Assembly: GCF_000333035.1 (NCBI RefSeq)
Contig: NZ_BANU01000016.1
Span: 89,443 to 153,442 of the forward strand
Length of the DNA stretch: 64,000 bases
Direction: 5' to 3'
Source of the DNA: Gordonia sihwensis NBRC 108236
GTDB lineage: Bacteria > Actinomycetota > Actinomycetes > Mycobacteriales > Mycobacteriaceae
Shown: one piece after another, positions 8,193 through 16,918 of the stretch
Position numbering within the stretch: position 1 is the first letter of the stretch
Layout: the number at the start of each line of letters is the position of its first letter
Position numbers and translations under genes: made by a program
Notes under the pieces: model-generated
What the model saw: the letters and a program-made list of their open reading frames with translations, nothing else
The model's database searches: none
Told to the model about the DNA's origin: nothing

Positions 8193-8896
8193 CAGTTCCG
8201 GCGGGCAGCCCGACGGGCCGCCCGCGCATCACGTGCTGTCTCATTGCGCCGCCCGACTATCAACGTGGTCGGCGTCTCCAGCATCGTCCCGCATTGAGCC
8301 ACTGCCAGATCCCGGATCCCGGACCTCATCACCTTCTCCCAATCGCGAGCGATCTCGTCAGGCGCAGACTGCCCCTTCAGTGCGACCAATCTGCCGCCTC
8401 CTCGGATCAGGGGAGCGGACCATTTCGCCAGCCGTTCCAGCGGCGCGACAGCCCGCGACGTGACTACATCCGCCGGCTCCACTGCCTTCAGCACCGCCTT
8501 CTCTTCGGCGCGACCGCGTACCACCGTCACGTTGTCGAGTGGAAGCCCGGAGACCACTTCCTCAAGAAAGGTGGTCCGGCGAAGCAACGGCTCGATGAGA
8601 GTGACCGCCAAGTCCGGACGAGCGATCGCGAGGGGGATACCGGGCAAGCCCGCGCCGGACCCGATGTCGATGACGCTCGCACCATCCGGAATCTCCTCGG
8701 AGACCACGGCACAGTTGAGCAGGTGCCTGGTCCAGAGTTGCGGCAGTTCACGGGGACCGATGAGTCCGCGGACCACGCCCTCCTCAGACAGAATCTGCGC
8801 GTACTTCTCGGCCAGCGGCAGTCGTTCGCCGAATATGGCCGCAGCGATCTCCGGCGTCGATTCGGCAGCCGCCGGCGTCGGGTCATCCTCTGACAT
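8192..8896 (-). CDS. rsmG: 16S rRNA m7G527 methyltransferase RsmG (GidB)
   Basis: A 234-residue SAM-dependent methyltransferase acting on G527 of 16S rRNA; loss of the enzyme gives low-level streptomycin resistance in related bacteria. The SAM-binding motif is VIDIGSGAGLPGIPLAIARPD, and LLRRTTFLEEVV and DVVTSRAVAPLERLAKW are family signatures. The C-terminal tail is Arg/Ala-rich. It is the first gene of the rsmG-parA-parB operon; the spacer before it holds four more parS sites. Confidence 0.94.
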   Translation of the reverse strand: MSEDDPTPAAAESTPEIAAAIFGERLPLAEKYAQILSEEGVVRGLIGPRELPQLWTRHLLNCAVVSEEIPDGASVIDIGSGAGLPGIPLAIARPDLAVTLIEPLLRRTTFLEEVVSGLPLDNVTVVRGRAEEKAVLKAVEPADVVTSRAVAPLERLAKWSAPLIRGGGRLVALKGQSAPDEIARDWEKVMRSGIRDLAVAQCGTMLETPTTLIVGRRNETARDARAARRAARRN

Positions 8897-8912
8897 CTAT
8901 CCATCCCTTCGA

Positions 8913-8928
8913 TGTTCCACGTGGAACA
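8913..8928. promoter_or_regulatory. parS site 2 (variant)
   Basis: TGTTCCACGTGGAACA is a perfect 16-bp palindrome with the CACGTG core of parS but symmetric T-to-C and A-to-G changes (GTTCCACGTGGAAC instead of GTTTCACGTGAAAC). It is 17 bp before the rsmG start and overlaps its leader. Confidence 0.85.
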
Positions 8929-8958
8929 CGGCCGTTGTGGTGCCCGATCGGTTGAGTG

Positions 8959-8972
8959 GTTTCACGTGAAAC
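8959..8972. promoter_or_regulatory. parS site 3
   Basis: Perfect GTTTCACGTGAAAC, 31 bp beyond the variant site, in the rsmG-jag spacer. Confidence 0.93.
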
Positions 8973-9230
8973 CCGCTCCGCTCGCGAGCCGCGATCCTGA
9001 AGCACGCAGCAGATCCACGATCGAGACAACTACCGGCCACCCTGCTAGGGGAGCGGACACGCTCAGGGCAAGCACACGTCTGAGAACAGACTTCGCACCG
9101 TAGCCGGACAGCCTCATTCAGTTTAGTCCGCACCGACCCGCCACCCGACGTCGGGAACCGATTTCCACAGATTGCCGATCTAACCCACAACCTGACGCCA
9201 CCCGTCGACCGGAGCTTCCACTCCTGGTCT

Positions 9231-9246
9231 TGTTTCACGTGAAACA
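9231..9246. promoter_or_regulatory. parS site 4
   Basis: TGTTTCACGTGAAACA, the full 16-bp parS consensus, in the rsmG-jag spacer. Confidence 0.95.
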
Positions 9247-9300
9247 CAGGGCCAGCCGCGAACAGCGCTGATCGAGCTGGACAGTCGGACGCGGGCGCGG

Positions 9301-9314
9301 GTTTCACGTGAAAC
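9301..9314. promoter_or_regulatory. parS site 5
   Basis: Perfect GTTTCACGTGAAAC, the last of the cluster. The 628-bp spacer 8897-9524 holds parS sites 2-5 and the terminator of the jag operon; I see no gene in it. Confidence 0.93.
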
Positions 9315-9435
9315 GCGCTCAGAGCATCTGATGACGCCGACCCGGAGAACCACACTGACGTAAGTCAAAACAACCGAATGGAAGAGCTTCAGACAAGGCC
9401 TTAGACCCTGGACCCATAAAGTCACTGTGTCGAAA

Positions 9436-9483
9436 AGACGATCCCCGCGACACCCTGTTGTCAGAGCGTTGCGGGGATCGTCT
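9436..9483 (-). terminator. Intrinsic terminator after jag
   Basis: AGACGATCCCCGC (9436-9448) and GCGGGGATCGTCT (9471-9483) form a perfect 13-bp stem. On the minus strand the stem is followed by TTTCGAC, giving a run of four Ts counting the last stem base, 42 bp after the jag stop. It ends the rpmH-rnpA-yidD-yidC-jag transcript before the parS cluster. Confidence 0.8.
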
Positions 9484-9524
9484 GCGGATATCCAATCGGG
9501 GCTAACCCCGGATCAGGGGAGTCG

Positions 9525-10079
9525 TCATTCCTTGATGACGACCACACGGCGGTTCGGCTCCGCCCCCTCACTCTCGCTGTAAACTCCGTCAACCGCGGCG
9601 ACGGCGTCGTGCACGATCTTCCGCTCGAAGGGAGTCATCGGGTCGAGCGACTCACTCTCGCCCGAATCCCGCACACGCTCGGCGACCTCGTTGCCGATGC
9701 GAGCGAGACGGTCGCGGCGATCAGCACGCCAGCGGCTGATGTCGAGCATCAAGCGGCTGCGGTCACCGGTCGACTGCTGCACAGCCAGTCGCGTCAGCTC
9801 TTGGAGTGCGTCGAGCACCTCGCCGTTGCGACCGACGAGCTTGGTCAGGTCCTTGCCGCCGTCGATGCTGACGATCGCTCGGTCACCGTCGACGTCGAGA
9901 TCGATGTCGCCGTCGAAGTCGAGAATGTCGAGCAACTGCTCGAGATAGTCGCCGGCGATCTCGCCCTCCTCGACCAACTGATCCTCTTCATCGATCTCGT
10001 CGAGATCAGCGTCCTGCTCGATGGGCTCCACAGGATCGACCTGTTCAGTGTCGTCACTCGACACAGTCTGGTCCGTCAT
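9525..10079 (-). CDS. jag: Jag/KhpB family RNA-binding protein (KH-R3H)
   Basis: A 184-residue protein: a very acidic N-terminal third (DTEQVDPVEPIEQDADLDEI), a KH-like domain with the GRNG-type loop (LVGRNGEVLDALQELTRLA), and a C-terminal R3H domain (MTPFERKIVHDAV). It lacks the Jag-N domain found in Firmicutes. It binds RNA and is linked to cell-wall and membrane-protein biogenesis. It follows yidC after 45 bp, the usual order. Confidence 0.9.
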   Translation of the reverse strand: MTDQTVSSDDTEQVDPVEPIEQDADLDEIDEEDQLVEEGEIAGDYLEQLLDILDFDGDIDLDVDGDRAIVSIDGGKDLTKLVGRNGEVLDALQELTRLAVQQSTGDRSRLMLDISRWRADRRDRLARIGNEVAERVRDSGESESLDPMTPFERKIVHDAVAAVDGVYSESEGAEPNRRVVVIKE

Positions 10080-10124
10080 CTTCTACCTCACTTAATGGAA
10101 ACGTCTGAATGAGTCGCGGCGCCG

Positions 10125-11300
10125 TCAACGGCCGCCGGGCCGACCCTTCTTCTTATTGCGCTTGCTGCCGGATTTCCTGGCTCCGCCCGGCTTCGCTTGA
10201 CTCGGCTTCTGCCCGGGAGACGGCTTGTTGGCCGCCGGCTTGGTCGTGCCCTGGCGCTTGGCTGGACTCGACTTCTTGCCGCCGGCGGACTTCGTCTCAT
10301 CTGACGCGTCGTCCACTTCACCGTCGACGACCGCAACCGTGGTCGGTGCCCTCTTCGTCTTGTCGGGTCGGGCGCCGGGCTTCGGTGCTGCGGCCCTGAG
10401 CCGCTCTTCCTTCGCGGCCTTCGCCTCTTCTTCTTCACGTGCGATGCGTCCGAAGACGATGTGCTGCTGGCCGTAGGTCCAGAGGTTGTTGCTGACCCAG
10501 TACAGGAGGATGGCGACCGGGAAGAACGGACCAGTGACCAGAATGCCCAGCGGGAAGACGTACAGTGCGAGCTTGTTCATGATCCGTGTCTGAGGATTGT
10601 CCATCGCCTCAGCACTCTGCCGCGCGACCGAGGCCCGCGAGTTCATATGCGTGGCGATCGAGGCCACGATCATCAGCGGGATCACCACGGCGGCGATCTG
10701 CCAGCGCGAGAAGTCGATGGGCTGGCCAGGATCGACGAACGCCTTGAACTGGTCGACCGGTTCGGTGATATACGACGAGAGCGGAACACCGAACAGTCGC
10801 GCATCCAGGAAGTTCTGCACCTGGTCGGCACTGAAGACGTAGTTGGCGGTATTGCGGGTCTGCTCGGCAGTCATGCCGCCGCTGGCCGAACCGCCGATCG
10901 GCATCGAGGTGCCCGCACCCATCCGGTTGAACGAACGCAACACGTGGAACAGACCGATGAAGACCGGGATCTGCATGAACATCGGCAGACACCCGAGGAG
11001 TGGATTGAAGCCGTGCTCCTTTTGGAGCTTCTGCATCTCCTCGGTCATCTTGACCCGGTCGTTGGCGTACTTCTTGCGAATCGCCTGCATCTGCGGGTTG
11101 ATTTCCTGCATCTGCTTCGTCGTGCGGATCTGCTTGACGAACGGCTTGTACAGAATCGCGCGGAGGGTGAAGACCAGGAACACCACCGACAGGGCCCACG
11201 CTATTCCGTCCCAGCCGGGGGAGTTCGGCATGATGCTGTCGAACAGCCAGTGCCAGACCCACATGATCCAGGACACCGGGTAGTAGATGAAGTTGAGCAC
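10125..11300 (-). CDS. yidC: Membrane protein insertase YidC
   Basis: A 391-residue member of the YidC/Oxa1/Alb3 family that inserts and folds inner-membrane proteins. The N-terminus ([20 protein letters not shown]) is the first membrane segment, followed by the cytosolic coiled hairpin ([20 protein letters not shown]) and four more segments (for example [20 protein letters not shown]). The C-terminal tail is Lys/Arg-rich and low in complexity ([14 protein letters not shown]), as in actinobacterial YidC, where it may contact the ribosome. It lies 3 bp after yidD. Confidence 0.95.
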   Translation of the reverse strand: MLNFIYYPVSWIMWVWHWLFDSIMPNSPGWDGIAWALSVVFLVFTLRAILYKPFVKQIRTTKQMQEINPQMQAIRKKYANDRVKMTEEMQKLQKEHGFNPLLGCLPMFMQIPVFIGLFHVLRSFNRMGAGTSMPIGGSASGGMTAEQTRNTANYVFSADQVQNFLDARLFGVPLSSYITEPVDQFKAFVDPGQPIDFSRWQIAAVVIPLMIVASIATHMNSRASVARQSAEAMDNPQTRIMNKLALYVFPLGILVTGPFFPVAILLYWVSNNLWTYGQQHIVFGRIAREEEEAKAAKEERLRAAAPKPGARPDKTKRAPTTVAVVDGEVDDASDETKSAGGKKSSPAKRQGTTKPAANKPSPGQKPSQAKPGGARKSGSKRNKKKGRPGGR

Positions 11301-11303
11301 GGC

Positions 11304-11621
11304 TCACTTACCCCTATCTGAAGTTGGTGCGGTGGCACCACTGTTTGAAGTCTTGCTGCGCAGCCACTCCACAGGTCCTCGTTCGGGGACCGGGTCGTAA
11401 CCGGGCTTGTGCCACGGGCCGCACTTCAGCAGGCGCCACGTCGCGAGTACCGAGCCCCACACGAATCCGTGTCTGTCGAGCGCTTCGACGGCGTAGCCGC
11501 TGCAGGTGGGTTCGAACCGACAGGTGGGCATTCGAGTCGGCGAGATCCACGTCCGGTAGAGCTCGATGACGAAGATCAAGCTCGCCCGCGGGAGACGATA
11601 GAGCCGCTGTCCGAGACTCAT
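11304..11621 (-). CDS. yidD: Membrane protein insertion efficiency factor YidD
   Basis: A 105-residue member of the short YidD family, with the characteristic cysteine-rich core WISPTRMPTCRFEPTCSGYA and a conserved GPWHKPGYDPVP near the end. It assists YidC-dependent insertion. It overlaps rnpA by four bases and yidC follows directly, so the three are coupled. Confidence 0.93.
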   Translation of the reverse strand: MSLGQRLYRLPRASLIFVIELYRTWISPTRMPTCRFEPTCSGYAVEALDRHGFVWGSVLATWRLLKCGPWHKPGYDPVPERGPVEWLRSKTSNSGATAPTSDRGK

Positions 11622-12040
11622 GGGACGACCGTTCCCCGGTCCGCACGCGCACAGGCAGCGGCCACCTTGCGGTGGGCGAACGCGCCGCGCAGCGTCTCGG
11701 CCAGTTCGGAACTCGAACGATCCACGATCCCGGGGTGCGCTCGCAGTACAACGAAGGTCTCCGGCGGGAGCACCGAGGGCGCACTCTCGGCGAAGGCACG
11801 ACGAAGTCGTCGTGCGGTCCTGTGACGGATCACGGCGTTACCGACCTTCTTCGAGATGATCAGGCCGAGCCACGGCCCACCGTGCAGGGCCACGTCCGGG
11901 CGCAATCCACTCCCGTCCGGCCACGCCGGTGCGACCGGCGCCACGTGAACTGTCAGATCACGTGCCGAAACCCGCACACCCTTGGAGAGTGTGCGGGTGA
12001 AATCGGACTTCCTAGAAATCCGCGCCGAGTCGGCCGACAC
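11618..12040 (-). CDS. rnpA: Ribonuclease P protein component
   Basis: A 140-residue protein subunit of RNase P, which matures the 5' ends of tRNAs. It has the basic RNR-type helix in the form VGNAVIRHRTARRLRRAFAE and the N-terminal ISRKSDFTRTLSKG. I chose the GTG at 12040; it has a weak ribosome site, so translation probably follows from rpmH just upstream. Ala-rich C-terminal tail. Confidence 0.92.
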   Translation of the reverse strand: MSADSARISRKSDFTRTLSKGVRVSARDLTVHVAPVAPAWPDGSGLRPDVALHGGPWLGLIISKKVGNAVIRHRTARRLRRAFAESAPSVLPPETFVVLRAHPGIVDRSSSELAETLRGAFAHRKVAAACARADRGTVVP

Positions 12041-12065
12041 CGATTGCCCGGGCCGGATTCGCGAC

Positions 12066-12209
12066 TCAGGCGGTCAGCTTGGCGCGGCCCTTGGAACGAC
12101 GTGCGTTCACGATGGCGCGACCGGCGCGAGTCCGCATACGCAGACGGAAGCCGTGCACGCGAGCGCGACGACGGTTGTTCGGCTGGAAGGTGCGCTTCCC
12201 CTTGGCCAC
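12066..12209 (-). CDS. rpmH: 50S ribosomal protein L34
   Basis: A 47-residue protein starting at a GTG (12209-12207) with GAGGAG six bases upstream. The sequence begins [20 protein letters not shown] and ends SKGRAKLTA, the complete L34 fold; the actinobacterial form starts [11 protein letters not shown] as here. It is the first gene of the rpmH-rnpA-yidD-yidC-jag operon, divergent from dnaA. Confidence 0.96.
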   Translation of the reverse strand: MAKGKRTFQPNNRRRARVHGFRLRMRTRAGRAIVNARRSKGRAKLTA

Positions 12210-12388
12210 TGGAAACTCCTCGTGTTGGAACTGCAGGCGGTCTTCGGCCCCTCATGGATCGGCCGGGGCCGAGCTCGTGATGAGCGCGCGTTACCGCAGT
12301 CCATGTACAGGCGACCTTTCGAGGGTACTGGCCCCCGGAAACCAAATCAAACGACGGGTTACCTGCAGATATCTCCAGACCCGAATTA

Positions 12389-12444
12389 CACCTGTGGGAT
12401 TTGTTCACAGAACAATCCACAGGTGTGGACAACTTTGTGGACAA
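12389..12444. promoter_or_regulatory. DnaA-box cluster in the rpmH-dnaA spacer
   Basis: Two perfect TGTGGACAA boxes (reverse complement of TTGTCCACA) sit at 12424-12432 and 12436-12444. Next to them an imperfect inverted repeat pairs CACCTGTGG (12389-12397) with CCACAGGTG (12417-12425), with inner GTTC and GAAC arms around a 3-nt loop. The right arm contains the weaker box CAATCCACA (12413-12421). The 309-bp spacer 12210-12518 must hold the divergent dnaA and rpmH promoters; self-regulation by DnaA is the likely purpose. Confidence 0.7.
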
Positions 12445-12518
12445 CTCGCGCCGAGACCCGCGTTCGTGGCACCCTCTAGGTCTGAAACGATCCGATTCGA
12501 CCAAACGAGGGGGAGCCA

Positions 12519-14138
12519 GTGGCCGGCGACCGGGAGTCATTCTCCGACATCTGGAACGCAGTCGTCGCTGATCTGTCGGCCAACACCGGTCCGGCCGAGG
12601 TGGAGCCGCTCACCCGACAGCAACGAGCCTGGTTGTCGCTGGTCCAGCCGCTGACGATGATCGAAGGATTCGCACTGCTGGCCGTCCCCAACACGCTCGT
12701 GCAGGAGCAGATCGAACGGAATCTGCGCGACGCGGTGCGCCTCACACTCAGTCGACACCTCGGCCAGAGCGTCGACATCGCGGTCCGCGTCGCCGAGCCG
12801 GAGGAGATCTCTCCCCAGCCCGTGGATGGTGCGGAAGCGGCTGGGGATACTCATCCACACTCAGGCGCCACAGGTGCAACAAACGTCACACCGGAACCAT
12901 TCGTTCCGAGCTCCCCGTACGACGCCGCGAACGCCGCCGGCCCAGCGATCCCGACACCGACCTATCCCGCGAGTCCCGCGATCCCGTCCGACGAGCAGCT
13001 CGCTGCGCTGAACTACCCGCAGTCGGCGCCGCCGTCGCGTCCGGTGGAACCGCGCGAGTGGTCGAACTACTTCGAGCAGCGAGAGACGAGCGCACCGGAC
13101 AACGGCACCACCTCACTGCATCCGAAGTACACCTTCGACACCTTCGTCATCGGCGCGTCGAATCGATTCGCACACGCCTCGGCCGTGGCCGTGGCCGAGA
13201 ATCCGGCGCGCGCCTACAACCCGATGTTCATCTGGGGCGAGTCCGGCCTGGGCAAGACCCACCTGCTGCACGCCGCGGGCCACTACTCGCAACGACTCTT
13301 CCCCGGCATGCGCGTGAAGTACGTGTCGACCGAGGAGTTCACCAACGACTTCATCAACTCCCTGCGAGACGACCGCCGCGTCGCCTTCAAGCGCAGGTAC
13401 CGCGACATCGACATGCTGTTGATCGACGACATCCAGTTCCTGGAGGGCAAGGAAGGCATCCAGGAGGAGTTCTTCCATACGTTCAACACGCTGCACAACG
13501 CGAACAAGCAGATCGTCGTCTCCTCCGACCGGCCGCCCAAGCAGCTCGCGACACTCGAGGACCGGCTCCGCACCCGGTTCGAGTGGGGCCTCATCACCGA
13601 CGTCCAGCCACCTGACCTGGAGACGCGCATCGCGATCCTCCGCAAGAAGGCCCAGATGGACAAGCTCGCGGCACCGGACGACGTCCTCGAACTGATCGCG
13701 TCGAAGATCGAGCGCAACATCCGCGAGTTGGAGGGCGCCCTCATCCGAGTGACCGCGTTCGCCTCGCTCAACAACACAGAACTCGACATCACCCTGGCAG
13801 AGGTGGTGCTCAAGGCGCTGATCCCTGACTCGGGTCCGATGGACGTGAGCGCCGCGAGCATCGTGGCGGTGACCGCGGACTTCTACGATCTCTCGATCGA
13901 CGATCTCTGCGGTCCGAGCAAGGTCCGTGCACTGACGCTGCCGCGGCAGATCTCGATGTATCTGTGCCGTGAGCTGACGGATCTGTCGTTGCCGAAGATC
14001 GGTGAGACCTTCGATCGCGACCACACCACGGTGATGCATGCGGACAAGAAGATCCGCAAGGAGATGCATGAGAACCGCAACATCTACGACCAAGTGCAGG
14101 AGTTGACCGCGCGCATCAAGCAGCGCGCGAACCGCTGA
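12519..14138 (+). CDS. dnaA: Chromosomal replication initiator DnaA
   Basis: A 539-residue initiator. Domain I (residues 1-90) starts with [12 protein letters not shown], followed by a long Pro/Ala-rich linker (domain II). The AAA+ domain III has Walker [14 protein letters not shown], Walker [10 protein letters not shown] and the arginine-finger region [13 protein letters not shown]. Domain IV carries the DnaA signature [15 protein letters not shown]. The start is the GTG at 12519 after GAGGGGGAG. DnaA boxes lie both upstream and in the dnaA-dnaN spacer. Confidence 0.97.
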   Translation: MAGDRESFSDIWNAVVADLSANTGPAEVEPLTRQQRAWLSLVQPLTMIEGFALLAVPNTLVQEQIERNLRDAVRLTLSRHLGQSVDIAVRVAEPEEISPQPVDGAEAAGDTHPHSGATGATNVTPEPFVPSSPYDAANAAGPAIPTPTYPASPAIPSDEQLAALNYPQSAPPSRPVEPREWSNYFEQRETSAPDNGTTSLHPKYTFDTFVIGASNRFAHASAVAVAENPARAYNPMFIWGESGLGKTHLLHAAGHYSQRLFPGMRVKYVSTEEFTNDFINSLRDDRRVAFKRRYRDIDMLLIDDIQFLEGKEGIQEEFFHTFNTLHNANKQIVVSSDRPPKQLATLEDRLRTRFEWGLITDVQPPDLETRIAILRKKAQMDKLAAPDDVLELIASKIERNIRELEGALIRVTAFASLNNTELDITLAEVVLKALIPDSGPMDVSAASIVAVTADFYDLSIDDLCGPSKVRALTLPRQISMYLCRELTDLSLPKIGETFDRDHTTVMHADKKIRKEMHENRNIYDQVQELTARIKQRANR

Positions 14139-14164
14139 TCGGCACACTGGCGCGCACTCTCGAC

Positions 14165-14204
14165 GTCGGCGGCAGACTCTGACGAGTCCGCCGCCGACTT
14201 TTTT
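14165..14204 (+). terminator. Intrinsic terminator of dnaA
   Basis: GTCGGCGGC (14165-14173) pairs with GCCGCCGAC (14190-14198), with an inner GACTC/GAGTC stem and a 4-nt loop, followed by TTTTTT. It lies 26 bp after the dnaA stop. Confidence 0.88.
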
Positions 14205-14263
14205 CACGATTCCTCCGCGAGGGGGACCCCATGGAAAAGCCCAGGACGCGCGTGCGTCGCACG

Positions 14264-14490
14264 TGTGGATGATCTGGTGACAACAGGGGCGATTTCTGTG
14301 GACAACAGGTGCGTGTCGGTTGAACAGTTCGATCCGTCCACAACCGCCCCGATTCATCCACCGCCGTCGTCCACCGGGAGTCCACACCTCGTCGGAGGCC
14401 GTGACCAGCACAGACGAGCTGTTACCCACAGAACTCACACCGCCTATTACTAAGAAGATTTCTTCTTTGAAGAACATCTTTTAAAAGAAG
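14264..14490. other. oriC: Origin of replication (oriC)
   Basis: The 549-bp spacer between dnaA and dnaN, the known oriC position in mycobacteria, holds many DnaA boxes: TGTGGATGA (14264), the perfect TGTGGACAA (14297-14305), CCGTCCACA (14334), TCATCCACC (14354), TCGTCCACC (14367), GAGTCCACA (14378) and TTACCCACA (14422-14430, 8/9). Both orientations occur. They are followed by the only strongly AT-rich stretch nearby, about 14445-14490 (TTACTAAGAAGATTTCTTCT and onward), a good candidate for the unwinding element. The remaining 200 bp before dnaN shows only the dnaN leader. Confidence 0.88.
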
Positions 14491-14687
14491 CTGTGTGCAT
14501 AAACAGCCTGCGGCGACCGCGCGACCGCGTCCGCTTCGCCGGACGCTCCGAAGTCGCGACCGAGTTATCGATCCGGTTCCGCATCCGAGGCCGAAGCGCT
14601 CTACAGTGGGGTTCTGCGACCAACCACCGCCGGGCCCTGCTGCACCCTGCGCCAGACCCGGCATGTCGAGAAGGGGTTACACCACCG

Positions 14688-15890
14688 ATGAAGTTTCGTG
14701 TCGTGCGTGACGAGTTCGCCGATGCTGTCGCGTGGGTGGCCCGGAGCCTGCCTTCCCGGCCGCCCGTCCCTGTTCTCGGCTGCGTCGTTCTGACCGCGGA
14801 CGAGCACGGACTCCAGGTAGCCGGTTTCGACTACGAGGTCTCGGCCACCCAGACCATCTCGGCCGAAGTCGCCGAAGGCGGAAAAGCCCTGGTTTCGGGC
14901 CGGCTGCTCGCCGACATCACCAAGGCGCTGCCCAACAAGCCGGTCGACGTCACGATCGACGGCAGCCGCGTCGCGATCAGCTGCGGCAGTGCCAAGTTCT
15001 CGCTGCCGACGATGCCGGTCGAGGACTACCCCGAGCTGCCCGAAGTGCCGCAGAACACCGGATCGGTTCCTGCAGAGCTGTTCTCCGAAGCGGTCTCGCA
15101 GGTGGCCGTGGCCGCGGGCAAGGACGACACCCTGCCGATGCTGACCGGTGTTCGCGTCGAGATCGACGGCGACAAAGTGGTTCTCGCGGCCACCGACCGC
15201 TTCCGGCTCGCGGTCCGCGAGCTGCAGTGGAACCCGGCGGATGCGAGTGCGGCCGGTGCGGCGCTCGTTCCCGCCAAGACCCTCTCCGAAGCCGCGAAGT
15301 CGGCCGGCGCCGACGCCACCGGCAACGTCGAACTCGCGTTCGGCGCCGTGAACGCGATCGGCTCCGAGGGGATGCTCGGCATCACCAACAACGCGAAGAA
15401 GACCACCACCCGGCTCCTGGACGCGGAGTTCCCGAAGTTCCGCCAGCTGTTTCCGGCCAACCACACCTCGATCGCGGTGGTCGAGAGCGCCCCGCTGATC
15501 GAATCCATCAAGCGCGTCTCACTGGTGGCCGAACGCGGCGCCCAGGTGCGGCTCGACTTCTCCAGCGACTCGGTGCTGCTCACCGCGGGCGGCGACGAAG
15601 CCGGAAAGGCCGAGGAAGAGCTGCCTGTCCAGTTCTACGGCGAACCGATCATCATCGCGTTCAACCCCCACTATCTGCTCGACGGACTGGCGGCGATCGG
15701 CACCGACACGGTGGAGTTCGGGTTCACCAACCCGGAACCGGACGGCTCGGGCCAGCGTCGTGCGGCGATCCGCCCGGCGGTGCTGCGGCCGTCTTCCGGT
15801 GACGAGCCGGCCGCCGACGAGTCGGGTGCTTACGCCGCGTCGGCGAGCGAATTCAGCTATCTGCTGATGCCGGTCCGTCTCCCGGGCTGA
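14688..15890 (+). CDS. dnaN: DNA polymerase III beta sliding clamp
   Basis: A 400-residue clamp with the three repeated clamp domains. The start is the ATG at 14688 ([25 protein letters not shown]), after GAGAAGGGG; the longer in-frame reading from 14493 would run into oriC. The family signatures [15 protein letters not shown], and the C-terminal LLMPVRLPG that closes the ring are present. Placed between oriC and recF, it shares the replication-initiation neighbourhood. Confidence 0.96.
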   Translation: MKFRVVRDEFADAVAWVARSLPSRPPVPVLGCVVLTADEHGLQVAGFDYEVSATQTISAEVAEGGKALVSGRLLADITKALPNKPVDVTIDGSRVAISCGSAKFSLPTMPVEDYPELPEVPQNTGSVPAELFSEAVSQVAVAAGKDDTLPMLTGVRVEIDGDKVVLAATDRFRLAVRELQWNPADASAAGAALVPAKTLSEAAKSAGADATGNVELAFGAVNAIGSEGMLGITNNAKKTTTRLLDAEFPKFRQLFPANHTSIAVVESAPLIESIKRVSLVAERGAQVRLDFSSDSVLLTAGGDEAGKAEEELPVQFYGEPIIIAFNPHYLLDGLAAIGTDTVEFGFTNPEPDGSGQRRAAIRPAVLRPSSGDEPAADESGAYAASASEFSYLLMPVRLPG

Positions 15891-15931
15891 GCCTCTGCAG
15901 CCGACCTGAATTCCTTCCCGGAGAGGACGCC

Positions 15932-16900
15932 ATGCAACTCGGACTCGTAGGACTCGGCAAGATGGGCGCCAACATGCGCACCCGACTGAGGGCCGCCGGA
16001 CACGAGGTAGTCGGCTACGACCCGCGGCCCGAGGTGTCGGACGCGGAGAGCCTCGAGGCGATGGTCGGCGCGTTGTCGACTCCGCGCGCGGTGTGGCTGA
16101 TGGTTCCCGCCGGGGACATCACCAGGCAGAACGTCGCCGCTCTCGCCGATCTTCTCGCTCCGGGCGACATCGTCATCGACGGCGGCAACTCGCACTACTC
16201 CGACGATCGGCCCCACGCGGATCTGCTCGCCGAGCGTGGTATCGGGTACCTCGACTGCGGAGTCTCGGGTGGCGTGTGGGGTCTCGAGAACGGCTACGGT
16301 CTCATGGTCGGCGGCTCAAAGGCCGACGTCGAGACGGTGATGCCGATCTTCGACGCTCTCCGTCCGGATGGAGAGCGTGAAGACGGCTTCGTGCACGCCG
16401 GCCCCGTCGGCGCCGGTCACTACGCGAAAATGGTGCACAACGGCGTCGAGTACGGGCTGATGCACGCCTACGCCGAGGGGTACGAACTGCTCGATGCCGA
16501 GCCGCTGATCGAAGATGTGACGGGCACGCTCCGGGCCTGGACCCAGGGCACGGTGGTGCGGTCGTGGCTGCTGGAACTGCTGGTCCGGGCGCTGGACGCC
16601 GATCCCGGCCTCGCCGGGATCTCGGATTACACCACTGATTCCGGCGAAGGTCGCTGGACGGTGGAGGAGGCGATCAGGCATGCGGTGCCCGCGAATGTGA
16701 TCTCCGCGGCACTCTTCGCCCGATTCGCCTCCCGGCAGGACGAGTCGCCGGCGCTGAAGGCCGTCTCGGCTCTGCGGAACCAGTTCGGCGGCCACGCGAT
16801 GATCGACACCGCTGGTCAGAGCGTCGGCGAGACCGCTGGTCAGAGCTCCGACGAGACCGGTGGTCAGAGCATCGACGAGACCGCAACGCCGAACTCGTGA
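15932..16900 (+). CDS. gnd: 6-phosphogluconate dehydrogenase, decarboxylating
   Basis: A 322-residue enzyme of the short (YqeC/GntZ-like) class, which oxidises 6-phosphogluconate to ribulose 5-phosphate. The NAD(P) motif is GLVGLGKMGANMRTRL at residues 4-19; substrate-binding signatures are VIDGGNSHYSDD, CGVSGGVWGLENGYGLM and GAGHYAKMVHNGVEYGLM, with the catalytic Lys and Asn. The class is about 300 residues; the extra C-terminal tail consists of three 8-residue repeats (see the repeat entry). gnd between dnaN and recF is normal for Mycobacteriales. Confidence 0.93.
   Translation: MQLGLVGLGKMGANMRTRLRAAGHEVVGYDPRPEVSDAESLEAMVGALSTPRAVWLMVPAGDITRQNVAALADLLAPGDIVIDGGNSHYSDDRPHADLLAERGIGYLDCGVSGGVWGLENGYGLMVGGSKADVETVMPIFDALRPDGEREDGFVHAGPVGAGHYAKMVHNGVEYGLMHAYAEGYELLDAEPLIEDVTGTLRAWTQGTVVRSWLLELLVRALDADPGLAGISDYTTDSGEGRWTVEEAIRHAVPANVISAALFARFASRQDESPALKAVSALRNQFGGHAMIDTAGQSVGETAGQSSDETGGQSIDETATPNS
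16808..16879 (+). repeat. Three 24-bp tandem repeats at the end of gnd
   Basis: Units at 16808-16831, 16832-16855 and 16856-16879 encode TAGQSVGE, TAGQSSDE and TGGQSIDE. They share ACCG(C/G)TGGTCAGAGC and then diverge. The tail follows the conserved end of the enzyme, so it should be tolerated, and the copy number could vary between strains. Confidence 0.85.
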
Positions 16901-16918
16901 CGGCGAGGTAGCGGTTCG

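Noticed and set aside
8897..9355. A 152-residue minus-strand reading frame in the rsmG-jag spacer with repeated FHVK
   Set aside because: The FHVK repeats are only the parS palindromes read in one frame; there is no ribosome site and no conserved sequence.
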